A stretch of DNA of 64,000 nucleotides from Aquabacterium sp. A7-Y (GCF_026153205.1 NZ_JAPFBW010000004.1:62001-126000), one strand, 5' to 3'; shown: positions 32,923-43,469, counted from the first letter of the stretch. Made by a program: numbers and translations. Notes: generated by a model from the letters alone, not told the origin.

Positions 32923-35900
32923 GTGAACCTATCGAAGTTTTTCATCGACCGGCCCATCTTCGCGGGCGTGCTGTCGCTGCTGATGCTGATCGCCGGCCTG
33001 CTGGCCATGCGCGCGCTGCCGATCTCCGAATATCCCGAGGTCGTGCCGCCCTCGGTGGTGGTGCGGGCGCAGTACCCCGGCGCCAACCCCAAGGTCATCG
33101 CGGAAACCGTCGCGACGCCGATGGAGGAAGCCATCAACGGCGTCGAAGGCATGCTTTACATGAGCAGCCAGGCCACCACCGACGGCCTGCTGACCTTGAC
33201 CGTGACCTTCCGCCTCGGCACGGACCCGGACAAGGCCCAGCAGCTGGTGCAGAACCGCGTTTCGCAGGCCGAGCCGCGCTTGCCCGAGGAGGTGCGGCGG
33301 CTCGGCGTGACCACGGTCAAGAGCGCGCCCGACCTCACCATGGTCGTGCACCTGCTCTCGCCCAACGAGCGCTACGACATGACCTACCTGCGCAACTACG
33401 GGCTGCTCAACGTCAAGGACAGGCTGGCACGGGTCGAAGGCGTCGGCCAGGTGCAGATCTTCGGCGCCGGCGACTACTCGATGCGGGTCTGGCTGGACCC
33501 GCAGAAGGTCGCCGAGCGGCGCCTGTCCGCGAGCGACGTGGTGCGCGCGATCCGCGAGCAGAACGTGCAGGCGGCGGCCGGCATCGTTGGCGCCTCGCCG
33601 AGCCTGCCTGGGGTGGACCTGCAGCTGTCCATCAATGCCCAGGGTCGCCTGCAGACCGAGGAGGAGTTCGGCGAAATCATTGTCGCGACCAGCGCCGACG
33701 GCGGCGTGACACGCCTGCGCGACATCGCGCGCATCGAGCTGGGCGCCTCGGAGTACGCGCTGCGCTCGCTGCTGAACAACAAGCCGGCAGTGGCACTGCC
33801 CATCTTCCAGGCGCCGGGCAGCAATGCGATCGCGATCTCCGACCAGGTGCGCCAGGTCATGGCCGAGCTGAAGCAGGACATGCCCGAGGGCGTGGACTAC
33901 CAGATCGTCTACGACCCGACGCAGTTCGTGCGCGCCTCCATCGACGCGGTGGTGCACACGCTGCTGGAAGCCGTGGCCCTGGTGGTGCTGGTCGTGATCC
34001 TGTTCCTGCAGACCTGGCGCGCCTCCATCATCCCGCTGCTGGCGGTGCCGGTGTCCATCGTCGGCACCTTCGCGGTGATGCACCTGTTCGGCTTCTCGAT
34101 CAACGCCCTGAGCCTGTTCGGCCTGGTGCTGGCGATCGGCATCGTGGTGGACGACGCCATCGTGGTGGTCGAGAACGTGGAGCGCAACATCGAGGCCGGC
34201 CTGAGTCCCCGCGAGGCCACCTACCGGGCCATGCGCGAGGTCTCGGGGCCCATCATCGCGATCGCCCTGGTGCTGATCGCGGTGTTCGTGCCGCTGGCCT
34301 TCATCAGCGGTCTGACCGGGCAGTTCTACAAGCAGTTCGCGCTGACCATCGCGATCTCGACCGTGATCTCGGCGATCAACTCGCTGACCCTGTCGCCGGC
34401 ACTCGCAGCCCTGCTGCTGCGCGCCCACGGCACGCCCCCGGACGCGCTGACACGGGTCATGGACCGCAGCCTGGGCTGGCTGTTCCGCGGCTTCAACCGG
34501 GCCTTCGGGCGCGGCTCGACCGCCTACAGCGGCGGGGTGTCGCGCGCCATCGGCCGGCGCGGTCTGATGTTCGCCTTCTACCTGGCACTCGCGGCCGCCA
34601 CCTTCGGGCTGTTCCGTGCCGTCCCGGGCGGCTTCGTGCCCGGCCAGGACAAGCAGTACCTGGTGGGCTTCGCGCAGCTGCCCGACGGCGCGACCCTGGA
34701 TCGCACCGAGGACGTGATCCGGCGCATGGGCGAGATCGCGCTGAAGCAGCCCGGCGTCGAAGACGCGATCGCCTTCCCCGGCCTGTCGATCAACGGCTTC
34801 ACCAACAGCTCCAACGCCGGCATCGTGTTCGTCACGCTCAAGCCCTTCGACGAGCGGCGCGACGAGACACTGAGCGGCGGCGCCATCGCGGCCCAGCTGA
34901 ACCAGCAGTTCGGCGCCATCGAAGACGCCTTCATCGCGATGTTCCCGCCGCCGCCGGTGCAGGGGCTGGGCACCATCGGGGGCTTCAAGCTGCAGATCGA
35001 GGACCGCGCCGCGCTCGGCTACGAGGCGCTGGCCGAGGCGACCAACGCCTTCATGGCCAAGGCCTGGCAGGCGCCCGAACTGGCCGGCATGTTCAGCAGC
35101 TTCCAGGTCAACGTCCCGCAGCTCTACGCCGACATCGACCGCACCAAGGCGCGCCAGCTGGGCGTTTCGGTGACCGACGTGTTCGACACCATGCAGATCT
35201 ACCTGGGCTCGATGTATGTCAACGACTTCAACAAGTTCGGGCGGACCTACTCGGTGCGGGTGCAGGCGGATGCGGCCTACCGGGCGCGCGCCGAGGACGT
35301 CGGGCTGCTGAAGGTGCGCTCGTCCAGCGGCGAGATGGTGCCGCTGGCGTCGCTGATCCGCATGCAGCCGAGTTTCGGGCCCGAGCGCGCGATGCGCTAC
35401 AACGGCTTCCTCTCGGCCGACATCAACGGCGGCCCGGCGCCCGGCTACTCGTCGGGGCAGGCGCGCGAAGCCGTCGAGCGGATCGCCAGGGAGACCTTGC
35501 CCAAGGGCGTGAGCTACGAGTGGACCGAACTGACCTACCAGGAGATCCTGGCCGGCAACTCGGCGCTGTGGGTCTTCCCGCTCGCGGTGCTGCTGGTCTT
35601 CCTGGTGCTGGCGGCGCAGTACGAGAGCCTGACCCTGCCGCTGTCCATCATCCTGATCGTGCCGATGGGGCTGCTGGCGGCCATGACGGGCGTGTGGCTG
35701 TCCAGCGGCGACAACAACGTGTTCACCCAGATCGGGCTGATCGTGCTGGTGGGGCTGTCGGCCAAGAACGCCATCCTCATCGTCGAGTTCGCGCGTGAGC
35801 TGGAGTTCGCCGGACGCAGCCCGGTGGAGGCGGCCATCGAGGCGAGCCGCCTGCGCCTGCGCCCCATCCTGATGACCTCGCTGGCCTTCGTGATGGGCGT

Positions 35901-36168
35901 GCTGCCGCTGGTGCTGTCCACCGGCGCCGGCGCCGAGATGCGCCAGGCCATGGGGGTGGCGGTGTTCGCCGGGATGATCGGTGTGACGCTGTTCGGCCTG
36001 TTCCTGACGCCGGTGTTTTACGTCCTGATGCGCCGCCTCACCGGCAACCGGCCCCTCAAGCTGCACGGCGAGGTGCCGCACCCCTGGCAGGTGACCGAGC
36101 CCACGCAAGCGGGCGGCGGGGCGACCGCTCGCCCGCTGCCGGCCGCGCCCCGCGAGGCGCTGGACTGA
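32923..36168 (+). CDS. RND multidrug efflux permease (MexF/CeoB-like)
   Basis: This 1081-residue inner-membrane proton/drug antiporter starts at a GTG after CAGGGAG. The N terminus NLSKFFIDRPIFAGVLSLLMLIAG is typical of hydrophobe/amphiphile exporters of the MexF/CeoB branch. The proton-relay Asp pair is in GIVVDDAIVVVENVERN near residue 410. Twelve membrane segments and two large periplasmic loops are arranged as in AcrB. Substrates of relatives include chloramphenicol, trimethoprim and fluoroquinolones; here they are unknown. It lies 21 bp after the adaptor gene. Confidence 0.97.
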   Translation: MNLSKFFIDRPIFAGVLSLLMLIAGLLAMRALPISEYPEVVPPSVVVRAQYPGANPKVIAETVATPMEEAINGVEGMLYMSSQATTDGLLTLTVTFRLGTDPDKAQQLVQNRVSQAEPRLPEEVRRLGVTTVKSAPDLTMVVHLLSPNERYDMTYLRNYGLLNVKDRLARVEGVGQVQIFGAGDYSMRVWLDPQKVAERRLSASDVVRAIREQNVQAAAGIVGASPSLPGVDLQLSINAQGRLQTEEEFGEIIVATSADGGVTRLRDIARIELGASEYALRSLLNNKPAVALPIFQAPGSNAIAISDQVRQVMAELKQDMPEGVDYQIVYDPTQFVRASIDAVVHTLLEAVALVVLVVILFLQTWRASIIPLLAVPVSIVGTFAVMHLFGFSINALSLFGLVLAIGIVVDDAIVVVENVERNIEAGLSPREATYRAMREVSGPIIAIALVLIAVFVPLAFISGLTGQFYKQFALTIAISTVISAINSLTLSPALAALLLRAHGTPPDALTRVMDRSLGWLFRGFNRAFGRGSTAYSGGVSRAIGRRGLMFAFYLALAAATFGLFRAVPGGFVPGQDKQYLVGFAQLPDGATLDRTEDVIRRMGEIALKQPGVEDAIAFPGLSINGFTNSSNAGIVFVTLKPFDERRDETLSGGAIAAQLNQQFGAIEDAFIAMFPPPPVQGLGTIGGFKLQIEDRAALGYEALAEATNAFMAKAWQAPELAGMFSSFQVNVPQLYADIDRTKARQLGVSVTDVFDTMQIYLGSMYVNDFNKFGRTYSVRVQADAAYRARAEDVGLLKVRSSSGEMVPLASLIRMQPSFGPERAMRYNGFLSADINGGPAPGYSSGQAREAVERIARETLPKGVSYEWTELTYQEILAGNSALWVFPLAVLLVFLVLAAQYESLTLPLSIILIVPMGLLAAMTGVWLSSGDNNVFTQIGLIVLVGLSAKNAILIVEFARELEFAGRSPVEAAIEASRLRLRPILMTSLAFVMGVLPLVLSTGAGAEMRQAMGVAVFAGMIGVTLFGLFLTPVFYVLMRRLTGNRPLKLHGEVPHPWQVTEPTQAGGGATARPLPAAPREALD

Positions 36169-36197
36169 GCCCGCATTCGAACCCGAAGGAATCTTTC

Positions 36198-37676
36198 ATG
36201 ACTGCGATCACCTTCCCTGCCTTGAAACGACCGGCCCTCGCCGCGCTGCTGGCCGCGATGGTGCTGGCCGGCTGCGCGACCCCCGAGGCCGTGGACCCGG
36301 CGGCGCTGCCCGCCGTGCCGGCCGGCTTCAAGGAAGCCGACAGCGGCCGCTGGACCGTGGCCGCGCCGGCTGACATGCAGGAGCGCGGTGCCTGGTGGCG
36401 CCTGTTCTCCGACCCGGTGCTCGACGGCCTGGCCGAGCGCGCCGCCCTGCACAACACCGACCTGCAAGGGGCCGCTGCCCGGCTGGCCCAGGCGCGGGCC
36501 CTGCTGCGTGTCAGCGATGCCGCCCGCGCCCCGCAGCTGCAGGCCCAGGCCGGCGCGCTGCGTGAAGCGCCCCCCGGCATGGGCGGCCGAGCCGCCACAT
36601 TGCTGTCCGCGGGGCTGGGCCTGTCCTACGAGGCCGACCTGGTTGGCCGCCTGTCGGCCGCGACGCGCGCCGCCACGCTGGACGCCCAGGCTCGCGAGGC
36701 CCTGCTGCAAAGCACCCGGCTGGTGGTGCAGGCCGACGTCGCCTACACCTACCTGACCCTGCGCGCGCTGGACAGCGAGCGCAGGCTGGTGCGTGACACC
36801 CTGCTCGCCTACGGCGACACCCTGCGCCTCACCGAACGCCGCTTCGAGGCCGGCGACGTGGCCGAGCTCGACGTCGCGCGGGTGCGCACCGAGGTCGCCG
36901 CCACCGAGGCCGAGGCCCTCGCCCTGGACCGCCAGCGTGCCGAGCTGGAGCATGCGCTGGCCGTGCTGGTGGGCGAGCCGGCCTCCAGCTTCGCGGTGGT
37001 CGACCTGGCGGCCAGCGGGCAGCCCTTGCCGCAGGTCGAGCTGCCCCATGTGCCGCCCGGCCTGCCGTCCACGGTGCTCGCGCGCCGGCCGGACGTGGCG
37101 GCGGCCCAGCGCAGCCTGATGGCGGCCCAGGAGCGGGTCGGCATCGCGCGCGCCGCCTGGTTCCCCAGCCTTGCACTGACCGCCAGCGGCGGCCATGCCT
37201 CCGGTGAGCTGTCGGATCTGTTCGAATGGTCGGCGCGCGCCTGGAGTGTCGGCGCGCTGCTGTCGCTGCCGATCTTCGACGGCGGGCGCCGCGAGGCCGG
37301 CGTGCAAACCGCGCGCGCCGAGCTCGACGCCGCGCTGGCGGCTTACCGCCAGCAGGTGCTGACGGCCTTCCGCGATGTCGAGGACCAGCTGAGCGGCTTG
37401 CGCCTGCTGGCGCAGCAGTCACAGCTGCAGCAACGCGCGGTGGAGTCCGCGGCCCGCGCCACGGCGCTGTCGGCCTCGCGCTACCGCAACGGGCTGGTCA
37501 GCCAGCTGGAACTGCTCGACGCTCAGCGCAGCGAACTGCGCAACCGCCGCCAGGCCCTGGTGGTGCAGGCGGCGCAGTACCAGGCCACGGTGGGCTTGAT
37601 CCGGGCCCTGGGCGGCGGGTGGGAGGGGCCCGCCGAGGGCGATGCCCCGCCCTCGCGCAAGCAGGCCAGCCTCTAG
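36198..37676 (+). CDS. Outer-membrane efflux channel lipoprotein (OprN/OpcM-like)
   Basis: This 492-residue TolC-family channel of the NodT group has the lipobox LAALLAAMVLAGC (Cys at about residue 27), so it is acylated in the outer membrane. Two repeats with long helices (GAAARLAQARALLRVSDAAR and EAGVQTARAELDAALAAYRQQ) form the periplasmic tunnel, and DLVGRLSAATRAATLDAQ is a family hallmark. AAGGAA precedes the start. It completes the llpE-adaptor-permease-channel operon. Confidence 0.95.
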   Translation: MTAITFPALKRPALAALLAAMVLAGCATPEAVDPAALPAVPAGFKEADSGRWTVAAPADMQERGAWWRLFSDPVLDGLAERAALHNTDLQGAAARLAQARALLRVSDAARAPQLQAQAGALREAPPGMGGRAATLLSAGLGLSYEADLVGRLSAATRAATLDAQAREALLQSTRLVVQADVAYTYLTLRALDSERRLVRDTLLAYGDTLRLTERRFEAGDVAELDVARVRTEVAATEAEALALDRQRAELEHALAVLVGEPASSFAVVDLAASGQPLPQVELPHVPPGLPSTVLARRPDVAAAQRSLMAAQERVGIARAAWFPSLALTASGGHASGELSDLFEWSARAWSVGALLSLPIFDGGRREAGVQTARAELDAALAAYRQQVLTAFRDVEDQLSGLRLLAQQSQLQQRAVESAARATALSASRYRNGLVSQLELLDAQRSELRNRRQALVVQAAQYQATVGLIRALGGGWEGPAEGDAPPSRKQASL

Positions 37677-37724
37677 AAAACCTGCGCGGCACGGAGCCTG
37701 GCCCGCGCCCGCTCCGGGGCGGGT

Positions 37725-38144
37725 TCAGCCCGCCGCCGACCGGTGCGGCGGGTTGACGAAACCGAGCTGGGCTTCCTGAACCAGCTCGCAGGCCAGCCGG
37801 GTGACCACGGCCTCCACCGGCACCGGCGGTGCGTCCGCGGCGCTGCGCAGCAGCCGGCGCAGCGTGTCGGCGTGCGGCAGCGCGGGGCCAAAAAAACGCA
37901 CCTCGCCGTCGCGCACGATCAGCAGGCTGGGGAAATCCTCGATGTCGAGGTCGCCGAGCAGCTCGGCTTCGTCCTCGATGTCCACCCAGCGGAAGGCCAC
38001 GTCCGGCCATTCCGCCTCGGCCTGCTCCCAGATCGCCTGGTAAGCCTCGCAGACCCGGCACCAGCCGGCGCAGAGACAGGCAGCGAGCAGGCCGGCCGAC
38101 GGGCCGGGCTGCGGGGCGGACGCGGGGGCGGGTGGTTGGCGCAT
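37725..38144 (-). CDS. Thioredoxin-like protein
   Basis: This 139-residue protein has a thioredoxin fold with the active site AGWCRVCEAY near residue 28, CxxC in the order CRVC, and the cis-Pro segment IEDFPSLLIVRDGEVRFFGP near 70. The N terminus is Pro/Ala-rich and the C-terminal 40 residues have no known function. No membrane anchor or signal peptide is evident, so it is probably a cytosolic thiol-disulfide protein; its partner is unknown. It is convergent with the efflux operon and divergent from the creA gene. Confidence 0.82.
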   Translation of the reverse strand: MRQPPAPASAPQPGPSAGLLAACLCAGWCRVCEAYQAIWEQAEAEWPDVAFRWVDIEDEAELLGDLDIEDFPSLLIVRDGEVRFFGPALPHADTLRRLLRSAADAPPVPVEAVVTRLACELVQEAQLGFVNPPHRSAAG

Positions 38145-38246
38145 CGGGCAAGCCTACCGCAGCCGCGGCTGCAAGCAGAATGCTCGGTTTTTCAGACCCG
38201 CCGGGACCGGTCACACTGTGGCCTTCATTGCCACTGCGGAGTCCTC

Positions 38247-38717
38247 ATGAACCAACCGGCCACCCTCGCGATCGCCCTTCTCTGCACCGCTGCCCCGGCG
38301 CTGGCCGAGCCCATCGGCTCGGTCGACACCGTGTTCAAGCTGATCGGCCCGGACCACAAGGTGGTGGTGGAGGCCTACGATGATCCGAAGGTCACCGGCG
38401 TGACCTGTTATGTCTCGCGGGCGAAGACCGGCGGCATCTCGGGCGCGGTGGGCCTCGCCGAAGACAAGGCCGAGGCCTCGATCGCCTGCCGCCAGGTGGG
38501 CCCGGTGTCCTTCGCCCAGCCGGTGCGCCAGCAGGAAGAGGTCTTCAACGAACGCCTGTCCATCCTCTTCAAGAAGCTGCGTATCGTGCGCATGGTGGAC
38601 CGCAAGCGCAACACCCTGCTCTACCTCACCTACTCCGACCGGCTGATCGAAGGCTCGCCGCGCAACAGCGTGACGGCGGTGCCGGTGGACCGCGGCACCC
38701 CGATCCCGGTGAAGTGA
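38247..38717 (+). CDS. creA: CreA family periplasmic protein
   Basis: This 156-residue protein has a signal peptide (LAIALLCTAAPALA) and the CreA signatures IGSVDTVFKLIGPDHKVVVEAYDDPKV, VTCYVSRAKTGGI with a conserved Cys, and the second conserved Cys in IACRQVGP. LAYLTYSDRLIEGSP-like residues mark the end. CreA's function is unknown; in E. coli it lies beside the CreBC two-component system, which is absent here. It converges with metY, 16 bp away. Confidence 0.9.
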   Translation: MNQPATLAIALLCTAAPALAEPIGSVDTVFKLIGPDHKVVVEAYDDPKVTGVTCYVSRAKTGGISGAVGLAEDKAEASIACRQVGPVSFAQPVRQQEEVFNERLSILFKKLRIVRMVDRKRNTLLYLTYSDRLIEGSPRNSVTAVPVDRGTPIPVK

Positions 38718-38733
38718 AGCGGCGACGAAGGGC

Positions 38734-40038
38734 TCAGGCCGCGGCAAGCGCCTGGTCGAGGTCGGCCAGCAGATCGTCGATGTGCTCGATGCCGACCGAC
38801 AGCCGCACGGTGTCCTCGGTGACACCGGCCTTGCGCAGTTCCTCGCCGGACAGCTGTCGATGGGTGGTGGAGGCCGGATGGGTGGCGAGAGAGCGCACGT
38901 CGCCGATGTTCACCAGCCGTGTGAACAGCTGCAGCGCGTCGAGGAAACGCGCGCCGGCCTCACGGCCGCCGCGGATGCCGAAGGTGAGCAGGCCCGAGGC
39001 CTGGCCGGAGAGGTAGCGCTGCACCAGCGTGTGGTCGGCATGGTCGGGCAGGCCGGGATAGTTGACCCACTCCACCTTGGCGCTGCTTTTCAGGTGCCGT
39101 GCCACCTTCAGCGTGTTGTCGCTGATGCGGTCCATGCGCAGCGCGAGCGTCTCGATGCCCTGCAGGATCAGGAAGCTGTTGAAGGGCGAGATCGCGGCGC
39201 CGGTATTGCGCAGCGGCACCACCCGGGCCCGCCCGATATAGGCGGCGGCGCCGAGCGCTTCGGTGTAGACCACCCCGTGGTAGCTGACGTCGGGTTCGTT
39301 CAGGCGCTTGAAGCGCTCCTTGTGTTCGGCCCAAGGGAAGCGGCCGGAGTCGACGATGGCACCGCCCAGGCTGGTGCCGTGGCCGCCCAGGTACTTGGTC
39401 AGCGAGTGCACGACGATGTCGGCCCCATGTTCGATGGGCCGGCACAGGTAGGGCGTGGGCACCGTGTTGTCGACGATCAACGGTACGCCGTGGCGATGCG
39501 CCACCTCGGCGATCGCAGCGATGTCGGTCACGTTGCCCTGCGGGTTGCCGAGCGATTCGACGAACACGGCCTTGGTGCGAGCATCGATCAGCGGCTCGAA
39601 GCTGGCCGGATCCCGATAGTCGGCGAAGCGGCTCTGGATGCCGTACTGGGGCAGCGTGTGGGCCAGCAGGTTGTAGGTGCCGCCGTAGAGCGCGCTGGAC
39701 GAGACGATGTTGTCGCCGGCTTCGGCGATGGTCAGGATCGCATAGGTCACCGCCGCCTGGCCCGAGGCCACCGCGAGCGCGCCGATGCCGCCTTCGAGCG
39801 CGGCGACCCGCTGCTCCAGCACCGACTGGGTCGGATTCATGATGCGGGTGTAGATGTTGCCCTGCACCTTGAGGTCGAACAGGTCGGCGCCGTGCTGGGC
39901 GCTGTCGAAGGCGAAGGCGACCGTCTGGTAGATGGGCGGCGCAACCGCGTGGGTGGTCGGGTCGGGCTGGTGGCCGGCGTGCACCGAAAGGGTCTCGAAC
40001 TTCCAGTCGGGCTGGGAAGGCTGGGGGCTCTGGCTCAT
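38734..40038 (-). CDS. metY: O-acetylhomoserine (thiol)-lyase
   Basis: This 434-residue PLP enzyme makes homocysteine from O-acetylhomoserine and sulfide. Family motifs: [26 protein letters not shown] at the N terminus, the phosphate-binding [12 protein letters not shown] near residue 100, and the PLP lysine in [16 protein letters not shown] near 210. CGGAGA lies before the chosen ATG. It is 51 bp after ssuB and runs the same way, so it is probably the last gene of the sulfonate operon, where it can trap sulfide derived from released sulfite. Confidence 0.92.
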   Translation of the reverse strand: MSQSPQPSQPDWKFETLSVHAGHQPDPTTHAVAPPIYQTVAFAFDSAQHGADLFDLKVQGNIYTRIMNPTQSVLEQRVAALEGGIGALAVASGQAAVTYAILTIAEAGDNIVSSSALYGGTYNLLAHTLPQYGIQSRFADYRDPASFEPLIDARTKAVFVESLGNPQGNVTDIAAIAEVAHRHGVPLIVDNTVPTPYLCRPIEHGADIVVHSLTKYLGGHGTSLGGAIVDSGRFPWAEHKERFKRLNEPDVSYHGVVYTEALGAAAYIGRARVVPLRNTGAAISPFNSFLILQGIETLALRMDRISDNTLKVARHLKSSAKVEWVNYPGLPDHADHTLVQRYLSGQASGLLTFGIRGGREAGARFLDALQLFTRLVNIGDVRSLATHPASTTHRQLSGEELRKAGVTEDTVRLSVGIEHIDDLLADLDQALAAA

Positions 40039-40089
40039 GGACGGGTCTCCGAGGGCTGAAGTGGTCACGGCGGGTTCACACTGCCAGGC

Positions 40090-40962
40090 TCACACGGCAA
40101 AGCGCCAGTCGGGCGCAGGCAGCGGCATGGCGGCGGGGTCGCGGGACGGCCTGTCCTGCCCTGGCTGCTGCAACACCCGCTTCAGGATACGCTCCTCCCG
40201 GGCCGCGAAGGCTGCCGCCCCGCGCGAGCGGGGCCGCTCCAGTCCGATGCGCTCGTCGAAGGCGATGCGCTGCTGCTCGATCAGCACCACGCGATCGGCC
40301 AGGGCCACCGCCTCGGACGCGTCGTGCGTGACCAGCAGCGCGGTGAAACCGTGCTCGCGCCACAGCGACTCGATCAGTTGCTGCATCTCGATGCGCGTCA
40401 GCGCGTCCAGCGCGCCCAGCGGCTCGTCCAGCAGCAGCAGGCGCGGCCGGTGCACCAGCGCGCGCGCCAGCGCGACCCGTTGGCGCTGCCCGCCCGAGAG
40501 CACCGCGGGCCAGTCCCCGGCCCGCTCGAGCAGACCCACCTGGGCCAGCGCCTCGCGGGCGCGCTCGCGGGCGTCGGGGCCGGTCAGCCCCAGCGCGATG
40601 TTGTCGAGCACCCGTTTCCAGGGCAGCAGGCGGGCATCCTGGAACATCAGCCGGGTGTCTTCGTCGCGACCCGCCAGCGTCCGGCCGTCGAAGCGCAGCT
40701 GCCCGGCATCAGCGCTTTCCAGGCCGGCCAACAGGCGCAGCAGCGTGCTTTTGCCGCAGCCACTGCGGCCGACGATGGCCAGGAACTCGCCGGGCGCGAT
40801 GCGCAGGTCCACACGGTCGAGCACACGGCGGCCGGCATAGGCCTTGGACAGGCCTGCCACCTCGACGGCGGTGCCCCGTCCCCGGCTGCTGCGGGCGGCA
40901 GGCGCCTCGGGCACCGATAGCTCCAGGGATACGACACGTTCCAGTTCAGCGCTCATCTGCAC
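40090..40962 (-). CDS. ssuB: Aliphatic sulfonate ABC transporter ATPase
   Basis: This 290-residue ATP-binding subunit has Walker [12 protein letters not shown] near residue 68, signature LSGGQRQR, Walker [17 protein letters not shown] and the switch His in LVTHDASEA. Short Q-loop [14 protein letters not shown] is typical of SsuB/TauB/NrtD. I take the GTG at 40962, which has GGGGAGG eight bases upstream; the ATG two codons later fits worse. It is separated from ssuC by 3 bp. The context with ssuA, ssuD and ssuC supports sulfonate uptake. Confidence 0.93.
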   Translation of the reverse strand: MQMSAELERVVSLELSVPEAPAARSSRGRGTAVEVAGLSKAYAGRRVLDRVDLRIAPGEFLAIVGRSGCGKSTLLRLLAGLESADAGQLRFDGRTLAGRDEDTRLMFQDARLLPWKRVLDNIALGLTGPDARERAREALAQVGLLERAGDWPAVLSGGQRQRVALARALVHRPRLLLLDEPLGALDALTRIEMQQLIESLWREHGFTALLVTHDASEAVALADRVVLIEQQRIAFDERIGLERPRSRGAAAFAAREERILKRVLQQPGQDRPSRDPAAMPLPAPDWRFAV

Positions 40963-40965
40963 GGC

Positions 40966-41820
40966 TCAGGCCTCCCCTTGGACCTGGTAGCCGGGATGCC
41001 AGCGCAGCCACCAGCGCTCCAGGGCCTTGGCGAACAGGTCGGCCAGCTTGCCCAGCAGCGCGTAGAGCAGGATGCCCAGCACCACCACGTCGGTCTGCAG
41101 GAACTCGCGCGCGTTCATCGTCAGGTAGCCGATGCCCGCCTGCGCGGAGAGCGTCTCGGCCACGATCAGCAAGACCCACATCAGGCCCAGCGAGAAGCGC
41201 AGGCCCACCAGGATGGAGGGCAGCGCCCCCGGCAGGATGACCTGCCGGTACAGCGTCCAGCCGCGCAGGCCGTAGCTGCGGGCCATCTCGATGAGTCCGC
41301 GGTCCACCGAGCGGATGCCGTGGAAGGTGTTGAGGTAGATCGGGAAAAACACGCCCACGGCGACCAGGAACAGCTTGGCCGCCTCGTCGATGCCGAACCA
41401 CAGGATGACCAGCGGGATCAGCGCCAGCGCCGGGATGTTGCGCAGCATCTGCAGGCTCGAGTCCAGCAGGGTTTCGGCGCTGCGGAAGGTGCCGGTCAAC
41501 AGGCCCAGCAGCAGGCCAAGACCGCCGCCCAGCGCGAGGCCGGCCAGCGCGCGGGCGCTGCTGACCCGCACATGCTCGAACAGCTCGCCCGAGGCCGCCA
41601 GCTGCCAGAAGGCGACCACGACGGCGCTCGGCTCGGGCAGCACGCGGGTGGACAGCCAGCCCGCACGCGAGGCCAAGGCCCACACCGCCAGGATGCCGAT
41701 CGGCAGCAGCCAGGGCAGCCCCCGGCGCCGCAGGGCATGCCAGCGGGGCCTTGCCGCGCTGGGCCGGGCCGGCCCGGGAGACGCCGTGGTTTCAGACGGC
41801 AAGGTGAAGGTCGCGGACAT
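40966..41820 (-). CDS. ssuC: Aliphatic sulfonate ABC transporter permease
   Basis: This 284-residue inner-membrane permease starts at MSATFTLPSETT. About six hydrophobic segments and the EAA-like loop IEMARSYGLRGWTLYRQVILPGALPSIL mark the SsuC/TauC family, as does MLRNIPALALIPLVILWFGIDE. Its start lies inside the end of the VOC gene (29-bp overlap), so translation is coupled. It partners with SsuB and SsuA. Confidence 0.93.
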   Translation of the reverse strand: MSATFTLPSETTASPGPARPSAARPRWHALRRRGLPWLLPIGILAVWALASRAGWLSTRVLPEPSAVVVAFWQLAASGELFEHVRVSSARALAGLALGGGLGLLLGLLTGTFRSAETLLDSSLQMLRNIPALALIPLVILWFGIDEAAKLFLVAVGVFFPIYLNTFHGIRSVDRGLIEMARSYGLRGWTLYRQVILPGALPSILVGLRFSLGLMWVLLIVAETLSAQAGIGYLTMNAREFLQTDVVVLGILLYALLGKLADLFAKALERWWLRWHPGYQVQGEA

Positions 41821-42205
41821 GGTGCTCACCTTGGGTGTCGAAGGAATTCGAGGGCGGCTCGATGAGTTCCAGCCGGTTGCCGAAGGGGTCCTCGACAAAA
41901 ACACGGCCGTCGTTCAGCGCCGAACGGTCGACGCGCTGCCCGGTGGCTTGCAAGGCATCGGCCAGCCGGGCGACACCGGCCACGCGCAAGGCGATATGCG
42001 CCTGCGGCGCGACGCCGGTGTAGGACCCCTCGCTGAGGTCCAGCCTTTGCCAGCCGAGCGAAAAGCGCAGCACGCCGGGCCGGTCCAGCTCGGGGTGCCG
42101 CACCTCGGTCAGGCCCAACAGGCCCTGGTAGAAGGCCCGTGCCCGCGGCGAAGCGCCGAAGGGGATGGGCAGTTGAATGTGGTCGATGCCGTGGATCTCT
42201 GCCAT
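41792..42205 (-). CDS. VOC-family (glyoxalase-fold) protein in the sulfonate operon
   Basis: This 137-residue protein has one vicinal-oxygen-chelate domain: IHGIDHIQLPIP at the start with a metal-ligand His, AHIALRVAGVARL in the middle with a second His, and GRVFVEDPFGNRLELIEPP at the end with a conserved Glu. VOC proteins are dioxygenases, lyases or binding proteins. It sits between ssuD and ssuC and overlaps ssuC by 29 bp, so it belongs to sulfonate use; it might act on a carbonyl product of desulfonation. That function is inferred. Confidence 0.85.
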   Translation of the reverse strand: MAEIHGIDHIQLPIPFGASPRARAFYQGLLGLTEVRHPELDRPGVLRFSLGWQRLDLSEGSYTGVAPQAHIALRVAGVARLADALQATGQRVDRSALNDGRVFVEDPFGNRLELIEPPSNSFDTQGEHHVRDLHLAV

Positions 42206-42237
42206 GGTGGTTCACTCCGGACTGCTGGAACGGTTCA

Positions 42238-43443
42238 TCAGCTCGCGCCGGCCCGGGCGGACCGCGCCTCGTCGTTGCTGGGCGGTACGAAGCTGTTGGC
42301 GACGATCTCGCCGAAGGGGCCGGTCAAGCTGCGGTGCCCGGGCAGGCGGTCGCCGCCTTCGCGTGCCAGCGGCAGCAGCGGGAAGACCAGTTCGGCCACC
42401 CGGTGCGCCTCTTCGAGATGCGGGTAGCCCGAGAGGATGAAGTGCTCCAGGCCCAGCTCGGCATACTCCTTGAGACGGTCCGCCACCTGGTGCGGGTTGC
42501 CCACCAGGGCGGTGCCCGCGCCGCCGCGCACCAGGCCGACACCGGCCCACAGGTTGGGCGAGATCTCCAGGCCCTCGCGCACGTCGTGGCGGTTGAACCT
42601 GCCGCCGTGCAGCGCCGCCATGCGGCGCTGCCCGACCGAATCCATCTGCGCAAACTTCTTCTGGGCCGCCGCGACGACCTGGTCGTCGAGGTGCGAGACC
42701 AGCTCGGCCGCCGCCGCCCAGGCGGCCGCCTCGGTCTCGCGCACGATGACGTGCAGGCGGATGCCGAAGCTCAGGCTGCGCCCGTGGCGTGCCGCGCGCT
42801 GCCGGATGTCGGCCACCTTGGCCGCCACCGCCGCGGGCGGCTCGCCCCAGGTGAGGTAGGTGTCCAGCTGCTCGGCCGCGAGCTCGTGCGCCGCCTCCGA
42901 GGAACCGCCGAAAAACAGCGGCGGATGGGGGCGGCTGACCGGCGGATAGAGGGTCTTGGCGCCTTTCACCTGCAGATGCCGGCCGGGATAGTCGAAGCTG
43001 CCGCCCTCATGGCTGCGCGCGAGGATTTCGCGCCAGATCGTCAGGAACTCCCGCGACAGCTCGTAGCGCTCGTCGTGGCTCAGGAAGAGGCCGTCGCCTT
43101 CGAGTTCGTCGGGATCACCGCCGGTGACCAGGTTGATCAACAGGCGCCCGCCGGAGAGCCGGTCCAGCGTGGCCGCCATGCGTGCGCCCTGCGAGGGCTG
43201 CAGCAGCCCCGGCCGCAGCGCGACCAGGAATTTGAGCCGCCGGGTGGCGTCGATCAGGCTGGATGCCAGGATCCAGGAGTCCTCGCAGGACCGGCCGGTG
43301 GGCAGCAGCACGCCTTCGTAGCCCAGGCTGTCGGCGGCGATGGCGACCTGCTTGAAGTAGTCGAAGGTGGCGGCACGGGCGCCCCTGCTGGTGCCGAGGT
43401 AGCGTGAGTCGCCGTGGGTGGGAATGAACCAGTGCAGTTTCAT
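42238..43443 (-). CDS. ssuD: FMNH2-dependent alkanesulfonate monooxygenase
   Basis: This 401-residue flavin-dependent enzyme cleaves sulfonates to sulfite and an aldehyde. It begins [17 protein letters not shown], a hallmark of SsuD, and keeps [28 protein letters not shown]-type residues, [18 protein letters not shown] and the late [17 protein letters not shown] bacterial-luciferase-type TIM barrel is implied. The reductase SsuE that supplies FMNH2 is not in the operon. It follows ssuA by 26 bp. Confidence 0.95.
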   Translation of the reverse strand: MKLHWFIPTHGDSRYLGTSRGARAATFDYFKQVAIAADSLGYEGVLLPTGRSCEDSWILASSLIDATRRLKFLVALRPGLLQPSQGARMAATLDRLSGGRLLINLVTGGDPDELEGDGLFLSHDERYELSREFLTIWREILARSHEGGSFDYPGRHLQVKGAKTLYPPVSRPHPPLFFGGSSEAAHELAAEQLDTYLTWGEPPAAVAAKVADIRQRAARHGRSLSFGIRLHVIVRETEAAAWAAAAELVSHLDDQVVAAAQKKFAQMDSVGQRRMAALHGGRFNRHDVREGLEISPNLWAGVGLVRGGAGTALVGNPHQVADRLKEYAELGLEHFILSGYPHLEEAHRVAELVFPLLPLAREGGDRLPGHRSLTGPFGEIVANSFVPPSNDEARSARAGAS

Positions 43444-43469
43444 GGCGGTGTCCTCGTGTTCCTGCCGGT

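Noticed and set aside
32929-36108. Very long antisense frame opposite the RND permease
   Set aside because: His/Gln/Arg-rich translation typical of the reverse strand of a GC-rich gene; the plus-strand permease is certain.
38159-38172. 14-bp palindrome between the thioredoxin and creA genes
   Set aside because: Purely G/C-rich sequence; such palindromes are expected by chance in this base composition.
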